Shown here: piece by piece, positions 32,466 through 42,605 of the stretch
Position numbering within the stretch: the stretch's first letter is position 1
Layout: each line of letters begins with the position of its first letter
Assembly (NCBI RefSeq): GCF_020283565.1
Contig: NC_060060.1
Span: 27,094,001-27,158,000 of the forward strand
Direction: 5' to 3'
Source of the DNA: Trifolium pratense
Taxonomy: Eukaryota; Streptophyta; Magnoliopsida; Fabales; Fabaceae
Length of the DNA: 64,000 bases
Notes under the pieces: model-generated
Told to the model about the DNA's origin: nothing
The model's input: only the letters and a program-made list of their open reading frames with translations
Databases searched by the model: none
Translations under genes and position numbers: made by a program

Positions 32466-33250
32466 TTGAAGCAAAAATATAGATAGATTCAAAAAAAACC
32501 AGTTTTGTACAAGGTGATCAGCCAGGATCCAACCATCAAACGGACAAGGAAAACAAAAGAGAAAGCTAAACTAAATAAGCAAATGAGCAATATGCTCCCT
32601 AAGTTTAGGACTTCTCCAACCTCTATAAACTATAGTGTTGATAATATCTTCATCTATGTTTGTATTATATACTTGATTACCAAAACAAACATCATTCCTA
32701 TATTTCCACAATGTGTAAACTGTTTCAGCAGCCGCACTTTTGAGCAGTTGGGCCTTCCACCCTTTTCCTTTGCTAGATCTAGTGATCCATCTTAATTCCT
32801 CATTCCACTCCATGGGGACATGATCGACTTTCAACCACCTGAGAACCTTATGCCAGATATTTTTCAACTCAATACAGCCAAAGAAAAGGTGGTTAATAGT
32901 TTCATCATTGTGACAGAAACAACACTTCAGGTTGACTATCACACCAAATTTCTGAAGCCTATCTTTGGTTGCCAGCCTGCAATGACACGCTAGCCAGAAA
33001 ACAAAAAGCGCTCTAGGCCGAGCCATATTTTGATACATAGTTTGTCTCCAACCTACCACAGCATAATCCACTCTCAACATTTGATAAACTTTCCTTGTGA
33101 TAATCTTACCCTTCATGTTGTTCCACCCCTGTACCTGTTGGAGCGAGTCCCTTTGCTGAAGGATAGCTTTAAGAATCCATGAAGAATTCTGCTTTACAGG
33201 CATAGTCATCAAGTTGTCCTGCTTAATATAGTAACTATGGATCCATCGAA
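32466..33250 (-). mobile_element. 5'-truncated LINE insertion
   Basis: Lies inside the LTR piece between two copies of AATGTTTTT (32456-32465 and ~33256-33264), which read as the target duplication. A short A-run on the minus strand marks the 3' end at the low-coordinate side. Only the last ~785 bp of the LINE is present. Confidence 0.7.
32571..33212 (-). pseudogene. LINE reverse-transcriptase C-terminal zinc-binding domain fragment
   Basis: 213 open codons matching the reverse transcriptase zinc-binding (zf-RVT) region found at the C-terminus of plant LINE ORF2: ARPRALFVFWLACHCRLATKDRL, then CCFCHNDETINHLFFGC, then WKYRNDVCFG. The polymerase and endonuclease parts are missing because the insertion is 5'-truncated, so it is a fragment although open. 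Confidence 0.8.
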
Positions 33251-33493
33251 TCCAATGTTTTTAATGTAGTGTAAGGTTAAGGCTGAGTATTAATTGGATT
33301 AGGGTTTTAAAAATAATTAAAGTTTATTGGATAATAAGAATTAACTAAACTGGAATGTTACTTTTAGTAGCTTACTAGGGTTCAGTAATTAAATTGAGTT
33401 TTTGGGAAACTAGATTCTTTTCTAATTAATTATATTGATTTTCAAATAGTATTTTATAAGTAAATGAAACAGTGACAGTTAAACATTTATCTT

Positions 33494-33649
33494 GGGGTGG
33501 GTGGGGTAGCTCAGTTGGCACTTGCTGACTGAGCGGGTGTAGGCTGTTGGTCAGGGGTTCGATCCTTGGCAGCAGCAATTGTAGTATTTTCTTTGTAAAT
33601 AAGTTGGTGGTACTTATAAACCATCAACTTTTTAAAAAAAAAAAAAAAA
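33494..33649 (+). mobile_element. tRNA-derived SINE with target duplication
   Basis: 156 bp. Box A (TAGCTCAGTTGG, ~33506) and box B (GGTTCGATCC, 33556-33565) are followed by a short body and a ~20-base A tail. It is flanked by the 13-bp duplication AAACATTTATCTT (33481-33493 and 33650-33662). It sits at the unpaired centre of the right palindrome. Confidence 0.88.
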
Positions 33650-33745
33650 AAACATTTATCTTATTTTTATACGATATAACTTAATAGCGCGAGAGTGTGA
33701 GACGCGTATCTTTAAATCAATATCAATTTGTTGAAAAGTACCCTT

Positions 33746-33989
33746 TTTCCCAAAAACTCAATTTAATTACTGAACCCTAGTAAGCTACTAAAAGTAACAT
33801 TCCAGTTTAGTTAATTCTTATTATCCAATAAACTTTAATTATTTTTAAAACCCTAATCCAATTAATACTCAGCCTTAACCTTACACTACATTAAAAACAT
33901 TAGCGAAATATTGAAGAATAGTCTCTGTGGGATCGATAATCTTTTATAACTACACGATACATCTGTGCACTTGCAGAAAAATCGCAACA
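33746..33989 (+). repeat. Right palindrome arm (outer LTR-end copy)
   Basis: Inverted copy of the inner LTR end at 32367-33409, ending AAAAATCGCAACA at 33989 and followed by the target duplication GATGC. Unlike the left palindrome, its centre (33410-33745) is not self-complementary; after removing the SINE ~155 bp remain unpaired. Confidence 0.78.
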
Positions 33990-33994
33990 GATGC

Positions 33995-35300
33995 TATCTT
34001 AAATGGTATTTTGATATGTGAAATTTTATTCCTTTAAAATATAATAATGGATGAAATTTTATTCTGTCGCATGAGATAGAACATGAGATGTCTCGATGAT
34101 TTGAAATGAATCATTCATATTATTTGTTCCATGAATTTTGAAATGTTGGTATGCCTCATTGACCCTAAGGAAACATGAATATCTTACTCATAATGTAAAA
34201 GTTGGATGGTGATGTAAATGAGATATTGATATGAAATTTGATTCATAATATAAGAGACAAATTTGTTGTCCTTTTTATGACCTGAATTGGATGCAATTCT
34301 AAAATGTTAATTGCCACTATAAAATGAAATTTGGGATGCTTTGATGGCCCGAAACGAACCCCGAATATTATTTGTTCCATGAATTTAGAAGTAGTGAGAT
34401 GCCTCCTTGATCTTAAAAGAAATATTATGAACATTTTACTCATAACTCATAATTTAAAAGTATTGTTCTATAAATAAGTCAAAAAATAAAAGTATTGTTC
34501 TACAAATTTGGCAAGTGATGGGATTCCTTATTTGCCCTTAGGAATGATATTTAGCGTTTTTATGAAAATGAATTCTAGTATGAGAATTGCCAATATATTA
34601 CTCAACATGATCATAAGTTTTGTAATTGTTTGGTTACCTTGATTACCTGCAAGGAATCAATATAATTGATTTCTTCCATGATCATATATGAATCATTATG
34701 AACTTTTTGTTCTAATAGTTGGATGATGCGTTAAATATGATATTAGTATGAGTAAGAATTTGTATTTGTAATACAAGCAATAAGCAATGATATATATTTT
34801 GCTTTTATAAGTTTGAATGCAATACTATAATGTGAATGACCACTGAGAAACATAATTTGCTCCATTTTATAGTTGTTGGGAAGTCTCGATGACTGGGAAG
34901 GAATCCAAGTATTGCTGGTTCAATTAATTTTGTCAGTGTCGGCTGCGTAAACGACCCTCTAAAAGAAGCATTGTGAACATTTTACTCAAAAGTCGGATGA
35001 TGACTTGATATGAATTTTTATGATAATATCTACTGTAAGCTTTGATGATTCTAAACACAATTCTTGACCGTGACTTGCCACTATGAGATGGGATCATATT
35101 CCATGATATTAAAAAGTGGGGTGGTATATATGAGCCTAATAACCCTGAATTTGATTGCAGGAATCAATGAATATTTTTTGCTTCTTGAGTTTTGTAAGTA
35201 TTGGGATGTCTCCATGACCATTGAACAATTTATTCATAATGGAAAAGCTTGATGATGCCTAAACAATAGTTTGAATATTAATTTTTAATCATCACAATAT
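33995..35300. repeat. Diverged continuation of the ~190-bp tandem array
   Basis: Words such as TATTCATAATGTAAAAGTTGGATG, GATATTGATATGAAATTTGATTCATAATAT and GGTATGCCTCATTGACCC recur with roughly the array spacing (around 34100, 34200, 34320, 34390), more degenerate than in 8540-11830. The left flank at 19880-19912 joined to this right flank gives a sensible array unit, showing that the Athila-like element landed inside the array. Confidence 0.6.
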
Positions 35301-35484
35301 TAAGAATGATATATTGTGTTTTTATGACCCTAAATGCAATTATGTAATGTGAAATGCCATTGTGAGATACAATATGTTTTCTGAATCTAACTATCGGGTG
35401 GTATGCATGAGTTTAGTAACTCCAACTTCAACTGAAAGATGAACATACTTTGCTCAATGGTTTTTTTTTTGAATTCACCTACTC

Positions 35485-35640
35485 AATGGGGAGGAAGGCA
35501 TGTTGACAGATCCCGAGGAATTGGAGAATCACATTCTCAATTATTTTCAAAACATCTTCAGTGGTGCCACCACGTGTACCCCCCATAATTTGGTCCAAGA
35601 ATGTAGACTTGAAGGCCACAGAGTCTGATCAAGATTCCAA
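35485..35640 (+). pseudogene. LINE ORF2 fragment
   Basis: Reads GMLTDPEELENHILNYFQNIF, the conserved segment between the endonuclease and reverse transcriptase of plant LINE ORF2 (a DPEEIENHI..YF..LF pattern). Only ~40 codons; no further domains. Tentative but distinctive. Confidence 0.5.
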
Positions 35641-35885
35641 TGTACTAGAATCATAGATTAAGATCATATGTACTAGAATCTTTTGCATTTGAATAAAATG
35701 AGTATTTCTGATTTATGTTTCAGTATCTTCTGTATTTCTTTTTGTTGTTTTAAACGTAAAATCAAAACAATTACTAAACTTAAGTAAACATAAAAATCAA
35801 AACCAATCACATACCAAATAACCAATGTGCAGAAAATAATTAACAAAACCATTGTTTGAAACAAAACCAAAATAAAGTAAAATAA

Positions 35886-38665
35886 GTGTGCACAGACATA
35901 AGAAAAAAAATCCTAAGGTTTGGGTCCAAGAAGGGCAAGAAGTTCATCAAATTTGTCATGCAAAGCATCCACTTTGCCTTCAAGATTCTGATGATCTGCC
36001 CTTTGAGTACCAATAGCGTCTTCCAAAACCTTGAACTTCTCTTCCACATAGGGATCCATAACTGCTTTGCCTTAGTCAGTAGAGGAGCTTGGTTGATCTT
36101 CTGTGGACATGATCAGATCTGCCATATCAACTAACAACCTTTCTTCATCTAACTTCTGAGCTTCAGCAAGTTGTCTTTCTTCTTCTAACCTCTTGGCTTC
36201 AATCTCCTTAGCAATCTGAGCTAGTCATTCCCTGGCAAGCTTAGTTAATCTTTCCTCTTCAGCTTTTCTTGCTACTTCAGTTTTTCTAGCAGCTTCAGCT
36301 CTTGCAGCCTCTAATTCTTCATGGCTTATAAGGGTTAATCTTTTCATACTAGCCATTTCAATAGATCTCATCATAATCCTTGCAGCTTTCATACCCTTAT
36401 CAACAATATCTTTCTTAACATCTTGAGCAATAAGGTCCAAAGCATCACGAAGGTTTGCTTTGAAGGCAGACACTTCAGCATCAACATCAAAAGGGAATAT
36501 AAATAACTTATTTCTAAGCTCAGATAGTCTCAGAAGATCACAATAAAACTGATTTGAGAGGATATCAAAGGGGTCAGAGTTAGATTCAGAGTTTCTGGTA
36601 AAGTTGTATGGCTTAAGGTAGGGCTTTTATGGCTTAGGAGTTGGCTTTTTCTTAGATTTAAGAGATCTAAGATCTTTTTCTGGTAACTATGTTAACATAG
36701 TCATCTACATCTACTTCTGGTTTTTCAGAAATATGCTCAAAAGCTTGATCAAAAACAGTAGTAGACATAACTAAGTTATCCATAGTTAAAGGAGGTGGAG
36801 GTGCACAGGTATGAATACGTATGGGAGATTCAGGTTAGTTAGTGTATATTTGGTCAGGAATATCAAAGGTTTGTTCAGGTTGGGTTTTGGCTTCATCATG
36901 TGGTTGAGATGATGGTTTGGTTGAATATGGTTAAGGGGTAGTGTTAGGTTGTTTTTCTGGTGAAAAGTTTGGTTGAGAGATAGTTTTGGCTATATCATGG
37001 GTGAAAGGGTGTGAGTTTAATGTGTCTTTGCTGAGGTGGTTCATGAGTTCTTTAAGAGGGGTGTCAGACGGAATTTGATCATCTAACTTCTGAGATGGTT
37101 CAGCACATGACTTCTTTGCAATGAAAGAAGTGCCTTCACTGAGCACCTCATTAGTTGTACGATCAAGCTCTTCTGTGTTAGTGTCAGAAGATGAAACATC
37201 TATTGATGGTTTGGTTTGTTCAGGGAAAATGGTTTGAAGGGGTATGGTGTATCCTTTTTCCAAATCAGCTTCAGAAGTGGTCTTAGAAGACATACCTTTA
37301 ACAACAAGAGCAGTTTTCCCTTTCTGATCCTTGCAGCAATTGTCTAATCATCAATGTGATCAGTTTCAGATGAATCCTCAGATGATGCAGCAGGCTTTCT
37401 CTTCTTTGTAGTCGCATGATTCTGAACCTCTGGACCCTTCTTAGCAGGAATTTCATGCTTCTGCTTTGATCTTTTCTCAGTCTCTTTCTCAACCTTGATC
37501 TTCTTAAACTTAACCAAATCTTCTTTGTCTTTTTTTTTCCTCTACTTCTGGTTTCCTTTTCTTTCCTTTTCTCCTTGCACCATGAGGTTCACACTATGGT
37601 GCAGGAGGCACCATATCTCTTGATACATTATGCCCTTATTTTTTTAAGTCAGCCAAGAAGTTCTGAATAACTTCTTCACGGTCAAGTTCAGAGATGATGG
37701 AGTAGTTATCCAAGTAGAAGGGATCTTCAGTGTTTACCACAAAGCTTTGCTCAGGATGAACAAGCTTTGTATTAATGATGTGCATCTTGGTCAAGAACCC
37801 AGCAGTCAGAACATCAAGTCTGATCTCCTCATCAACAAGAGTGCTTTCACATGATCTCAGACGTTTGACCAATCTGCACTGATAGAAAAGCTCTGAAAGG
37901 AGTCTCGGATGAACAATGATTGTTCTTCTCTGTGTCTTTCTTTGGTGAAGAACTTCACAAATACGTTCAAACAAATACTATCCCAAGTTAATCCTCTGAC
38001 CAGTCAAGAGGAAGTATATGAGGTGTCTGTGAGTCCAAGAAATTGTATCAGTACCACCTGTTCTAGGAGTGATAGATGATATAATAATCTTGAACATAAC
38101 TCTGCATTCCTCAGTCATTCCTTTGACCTTCCCTTTGGCCTTAAGATCTTTGAACATCTTGTGTAGAAGAGCTTCTCTGTACTTTTCATCCTTCTCATAC
38201 AAATCCAAGTTCTTACCCTTGTCTTCAAGATCCAGCAACTTGATAAAATGTCTCTTGGTGAAAATCAAATTTAAACCACAGATGTTTGACCTAATCTGTG
38301 TTTCAGAAAAATCCATAAAACCCATTTCTGCTCTAGTCTTTCCCATAAGACTATGATCCTTTGCAATAGCTCTTTTATCTTCAAGAGTAGCTTCGTACTT
38401 AGTGAAAACATGAGCTTTCATCCATAAATGTTTGAGAAGATTTGGATAAACTAGACCATTAAGCATGTTGAAGTACCTTTTTCATCCTTGTTTGATAAAG
38501 TAAGGTTCCACATCAAATCCATTAATTTTTAGACCTTCGAAATCAACCATCTTCTCCATGAGTAACGTCAGAAGAGACTCGTGAAATTCCATCTCATGAC
38601 CAGTGTATTCTAAATAGTTTCGCAGTATGTGCACAGTGCTCGTGGGCGATGGATATGGTTGTGCA
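35886..38665 (-). pseudogene. Decayed retroelement-type ORF (unrecognised, env-/ORF1-like)
   Basis: On the minus strand one reading frame runs from ~38665 to ~36931 with in-frame stops near 38480, 37976 and 37634, then frame shifts before the remainder (36473-36060). The N-terminal half reads like the plant retroelement ORF1/env-position proteins (YPNLLKHLWMKAHVFTKYEA, SNICGLNLIFTKRHFIKLL, ISWTHRHLIYFLLTGQRIN). The middle is Ser/Thr/Pro-rich and low in order. The C-terminus is a long Ala/Glu/Arg coiled coil (EELEAARAEAARKTEVARKA) repeated in the broken tail. I cannot name the family with certainty; such ORFs occur in legume SIRE/Ogre-type elements. No LTRs were found around it. Confidence 0.5.
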
Positions 38666-38667
38666 TA

Positions 38668-39263
38668 GGGATGATCGTATCCGAACCAATCCAAAAGTAA
38701 AACCACAAATCGAACCAAACCGAAAACTGCAAAAATCGCATTTGGGTTGGATGTATTTGGATGACATTCTTACTTAAACGCAAACCGTAAAAATCACAAA
38801 AATCGCGGATACCGCAAAAACCGCATTAAGTTACTATTATATATTTATATTCCAATATACATGACCCAATTACCAAGTCAGTCGACCAAATTAATGGAAC
38901 TTCAAATTATTTTTATTTTTTTATACTGTAATGTTATTTTAGCTTTGTAATGTTATTTTAGATAAACAATTTTTATCGGTGCTGTGATATTATTTTGAAA
39001 ATTCAAGTTCTTTTTTAGATATTTAAAATTGTAAGATAGTATAATGTTATTTTTTGGAACTTCAAGTTTTTTTTTGGATGTTTAAAATTGTTCGGTACTG
39101 AAACGTTATGTTGTAAATCGAACCAATTCAAATCGCATTGGTTTGATTTAATTTGGATAACTTTTTAAAAATCGATCTAACCAAACAAATCGCATGCATT
39201 TTTATCTCGTAATTATGATGACTTTTATACTCAAAACTAAATCAAACTGTACTACGAGCACCC
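38668..39263. mobile_element. MITE copy 1 (GGGATGATCG...CGAGCACCC ends)
   Basis: 596 bp with imperfect terminal inverted repeats. It contains many AAATCGCA/AACCAAACCG words. A second copy in the opposite direction is at 40957-41625; outer ends share ATCGTATCCGAACCAATCC and AAAAGTAAAACC. Superfamily not certain. Confidence 0.6.
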
Positions 39264-39266
39264 GTA

Positions 39267-39748
39267 ATGTCCTACATGGATATGAGATAGGACGGTGCAG
39301 TAAAATTAAATTAAGCATGTACAACTTACGTAATGTAAACTAAAACAAAGCAATGAGCTGTCGCCTCTTCGTTAAATTACAACTAGAAAGCAAGCTAATG
39401 ATGAGTGACCCTTATAACAACCACATATTTTAGTATTCTAGAAATAACTCCTTCCTCCGACCATGTCCCACTTTTATCATTTCATGACTCACCCATTCTA
39501 ATCTAATCTTCTCTCAATTGGTCCATCCACTCCAAAAAAACCCATCTCAACCTTTTCTCTTGCGTGGGACTCACCAACATTAATCCTCTTCCCCCACTTC
39601 ACCTTCATTTTTCATTATACTAGTATTTATTATTATTTAATACTTTCCCTTTCCCCATAAATCACCAACACTCCCTTCACCAATTTCCCTCTCCTCTCCC
39701 ATTTTCCAATCCCTTCTTTCTTTTCTCTCTTCTTCCCAAAACCCAAAC
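39267..39748. other. Promoter/5' leader region of the 39749 gene
   Basis: C/T-rich leader (CCTCTCCTCTCCCATTTTCC, TTCTTTTCTCTCTTC) directly before the ATG, typical of a plant 5' UTR pyrimidine tract. No clear TATA box; a TATTTATTATTATTTAAT stretch at ~39624 is a candidate. Confidence 0.4.
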
Positions 39749-40693
39749 ATGCAAGTTCCATTAATCGATAGACTCACCGATTTTCAAGCTGGTTTCAATT
39801 CCTTACAAAACCCATCTTTCCCTTCTCAAATCACAACAAATTCATTCAATGGAATTCAAACCTTTTCAATAGCTTTCAATTTTTGCAAATGGGGTGCTGT
39901 AATTTTAGCTTTGGTTGCTACCTTCAGCAGCATCATAAAAAAAGTCACCATTTTCATCATCCATCTTCGTAAAAAAGCTTCTTCTCTCCCTTCAATTTCT
40001 TTCGACGATGGCGACGATTTCACCTCCGACGATGAAGATACTGATAACGATGATATCATTAGTTTATCTTCATCGTCAGAGTGTGAAGACGAGTCGCCAT
40101 CTGTCTCCAATTCCACAAGTTTCAACGATTTTTTTAGAATTACCGGAAGCAGTTACGATGTAAACGACGTGTTTCAGACACAAAACGATGGACATAAACG
40201 ACAACGTAGTATTGGTGATATTTTTTCTCTTTTAGAACTAGCTAACAGTGAAAACGTTGTTAAGCTTTGGGACAGTATAGGATTTGGTTTGGGTTTAGAT
40301 TTCGATGATTACGAGGACGGAGTTATTTCTTCATACGACGTTGTAACAAAACCTCACGCGCCTTCAACTTCCGTGGCATCACCAGCTGTAGTTGTTTCGG
40401 CGGGTGAAGGCGCGCGTGGAAATTTGGCAGTTGAGATTTGGGACACGCGCCTCCGAAGACGGAAGCCGTCAGTTGTTGCTGAGTGGGGGCCCACGGTGGG
40501 GAACACAGTTCGCGTGGAATCTGGCGGCGTACAGAAGGTTTATGTCAGAGATGACGGACGTCAACGTTTAACGGTTGGTGATATGAGGAAAGTTAGTGTT
40601 CCGTTAGGAAATGTAACGGAATCTGACGCGGATAATACTTGGTGGGATGCAGATGCTGTTATTGTTTCGGATGAAACTTATGGGGAACATTAA
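39749..40693 (+). CDS. Uncharacterised single-exon protein with N-terminal hydrophobic segment and acidic linker
   Basis: 314 aa. A hydrophobic segment near residues 48-72 (WGAVILALVATFSSIIKKVTIFIIHL) is followed by a basic patch (RKK), then a strongly acidic Asp/Ser stretch (DDGDDFTSDDEDTDNDD, SSSSECEDESPS). The C-terminal half is ordered and conserved-looking: LAVEIWDTRLRRRKPSVVAEWG, then VYVRDDGRQRLTVGDMRK, and NTWWDADAVIV near the end. Codon use and a pyrimidine-rich leader support a real gene. I know plant proteins of this general kind (single-exon, W-D-x-R repeat tail) but cannot name a function. It lies alone between two inverted MITE copies. Confidence 0.8.
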   Translation: MQVPLIDRLTDFQAGFNSLQNPSFPSQITTNSFNGIQTFSIAFNFCKWGAVILALVATFSSIIKKVTIFIIHLRKKASSLPSISFDDGDDFTSDDEDTDNDDIISLSSSSECEDESPSVSNSTSFNDFFRITGSSYDVNDVFQTQNDGHKRQRSIGDIFSLLELANSENVVKLWDSIGFGLGLDFDDYEDGVISSYDVVTKPHAPSTSVASPAVVVSAGEGARGNLAVEIWDTRLRRRKPSVVAEWGPTVGNTVRVESGGVQKVYVRDDGRQRLTVGDMRKVSVPLGNVTESDADNTWWDADAVIVSDETYGEH

Positions 40694-40956
40694 TCCATGT
40701 TGCTGTAACTTGTAAAATTGGAATATTGAAATTTAATTTCGGTTTGATGCTAAAAATTTAATTCAATGTAGGAAAATAAGGCATCTCATTATTTGAAAAA
40801 TCGTCTATAATTGTATTATTATTCGGTTTAAAGTTATGATAGCTGTAAATAAATAAATTAGTAGTTGTTCTTTGAATTTGTAAATTCCTCTCAAACGTGT
40901 GGTTGAGAATAAAGAATAATCGATCTTTTGACTGTGAAAATAGCGTGTTACTGATA

Positions 40957-41625
40957 GGTGCTCGTGCTGCGATTTGGTTCAATTTTGAGCATAAAAGTCA
41001 TCCTAATTGCGAGATAAAAATACATGTGATTCGGTTGATTTTTAAAAAGTCATCCAAATCAAACCAATGTGGTTGGGGTTGGTTCGATTTGTGCGGTTTA
41101 TCACGATATAAAAAATATAACAATATTTCCAACTTGTTACAAAATAAACATAGGAAATTTTAATTTATTTTATTGTTTACGTGATACAATATGCATATAC
41201 AGAAATTGCATACACATAATAACTTATTTTTAATAGCAACAATATAGTTCTAGATCGCGTGAAATAATATGTTTTGACAGCCTATTGTTTTATTGTTTAC
41301 ATGATATAGTATGCATATACAGAAATTGCATATACATAATAACTTATTTTTAATATCAACAGTATAGTTCTGAATCGCGTGAAATGATATGTTTTGACAA
41401 CCTATTATTTTATGAACTCAATTTAGGTTGATTGCTAATAGTTGATAGAACTAAGTTAAGTATTGCGGTTTGGTTCGGTTTTCTGAAACGAAAATCGCAA
41501 ACCAAACCGTGCGGTTTAGAAGAAAAATGATCCGTGTGGTTAAAATTAAATACGGTTTTTTGCGGTTTCGTTTTGAATTTCGGTTTGCGGTTTTACTTTT
41601 GGATTGATTCGGATACGATCACCCC
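40957..41625. mobile_element. MITE copy 2, inverted relative to copy 1
   Basis: 669 bp, GGTGCTCGTG at the gene-facing end and GATACGATCACCCC at the far end. Together with copy 1 it brackets the 39749 gene. An internal ~120-bp stretch is duplicated (TTACATGATATAGTATGCATA-type words at ~41170 and ~41290). Confidence 0.6.
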
Positions 41626-41901
41626 TAGTTACTAGTATGTTGATAGTATATGATTGATAGCTTGCTTAAGACGAAATTTTCAAAAATAGATTTTAGAAAA
41701 ATTTCAAGCAAACTTTATTGACTTATTATTAAAAAAAATTGACTAAATTAAATCTTTTGCTATTTAGACAAGTTATTGTTATTTTTTTAAATCAAAAAAA
41801 CAAAAAAAAGTTATTGTTATTTTTTTATCTATTACTAATAAATCTCAATATTCCTAAGTAGATCATAAAAGTTTAAACACACAAAAATAATACAATTAAA
41901 A

Positions 41902-42184
41902 GAGTTAAATATATTTTTAGTTTCTATAAAATATAATTACAGGTTTTTAAGCTTAGTTATAGAAATTTATTCACTTTTAGTCCTTATTTTTATTTTATAA
42001 GGACTATTTTGATGGACTAAAAGTATTAGCAATTTTTTATTTTTTTAAAATAGAGACTATTATAAGCTACAATATCACGGAGGATTAAAATTTAATAAGG
42101 ACTAATGTTGAAAGAAAATAATTTTTTTGGGACTAAATACATTTTTTTATTTTTGAGTACATGGGACTAAACATATATTAATCT
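41902..42184. mobile_element. Small MITE with GTTAAATATATTTTTAGT-type ends
   Basis: Begins GTTAAATATATTTTTAGTTTC and ends with the near-complement GGGACTAAACATATATTAA. A frequent legume MITE pattern; no coding content. Confidence 0.5.
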
Positions 42185-42356
42185 TACAGAAAACAACATA
42201 AATATTTTTTACATTTATTAGCTGTCACATCCAACATGATTAAAAATATATTATATAGCTTGACCAAGAAAAAAATAAATTATATGGTACCCCACTTTCA
42301 TATGTTTTCTGTGGTATGAATATGCCCCTTCATATTATAATTAGTAAAATGATTAA

Positions 42357-42605
42357 CTTTTTTTTTGTTTCACATCGATCCTTTAAAGAAAAAAATTTCT
42401 GAATAGGTACCTTTAAAGAAAAAAAATATTTGAATAGGTCCCTTAAAGACATATCAGTTAATCAGTTTGGTCCTATTCGGACCTTTTTTTAGGAATCAAA
42501 CTGATTAACAAAGATGTCTTTATGGGACCTATTCGGATCCCTTTTTCTTTAAAGGAACCTATTAAAACATTTTTTTCCTTAAAGGACCAATCTAAAATCA
42601 AAAAT
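42357..42605. mobile_element. Fold-back MITE with ~110-bp arms
   Basis: The left arm (CGATCCTTTAAAGAAAAAAA, GAATAGGTCCCTTAAAGACA, TTAATCAGTTTGG) is inverted on the right (CAAACTGATTAA, TGTCTTTATGGGACCTATTC, CTTTAAAGGAACCTATT). Nearly the whole element is inverted repeat. Confidence 0.65.

Larger units (their letters stand above)
32367..33409 (-). repeat. Inner LTR-end copy (5' LTR piece), split by a LINE
   Basis: Minus strand ends AAAAATCGCAACA just before the PBS. About 257 bp of LTR sequence, interrupted by ~785 bp of LINE (32466-33250). It pairs with 33746-33989: shared words on the two sides include CGCTAATG/CATTAGCG, TTCTTCAATATT, GGATCGATAATC and CTTACTAGGGTTCAGTAATT. Confidence 0.8.
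19913..33989 (-). mobile_element. Athila-like Ty3/gypsy element with inverted interior
   Basis: 14.1 kb including later insertions. The interior is on the minus strand: Asp-type PBS (32343-32360), gag, pol, two extra ORFs, and the purine tract before 20941. The inner LTR pieces fit that direction: minus-strand ...CGCAACA before the PBS and TGATAACACC after the PPT. But each inner piece is joined to an inverted copy of itself, and the outer ends (TGATAACACC at 19913, ...CGCAACA at 33989, flanked by GATGC) are the two ends of the same LTR read on the plus strand. So the layout on the plus strand is: LTR start forward, LTR start reversed, interior reversed, LTR end reversed, LTR end forward. Inversion of the interior between breakpoints in the two LTRs, or self-integration of the cDNA, would give this. 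Later hits: solo LTR 26030-27338, LINE ~32466-33250, SINE 33494-33649. Confidence 0.75.

Noticed and set aside
33494..33649. A tRNA gene (boxes A and B present)
   Set aside because: The body does not fold into a complete tRNA cloverleaf in my reading and it has an A tail and target duplications, so it is a SINE.
19913..33989. Two separate Athila-like elements meeting head to head
   Set aside because: There is only one PBS, one gag-pol and one PPT, and the outermost ends share the GATGC duplication. A single rearranged element explains this better, although not proven.
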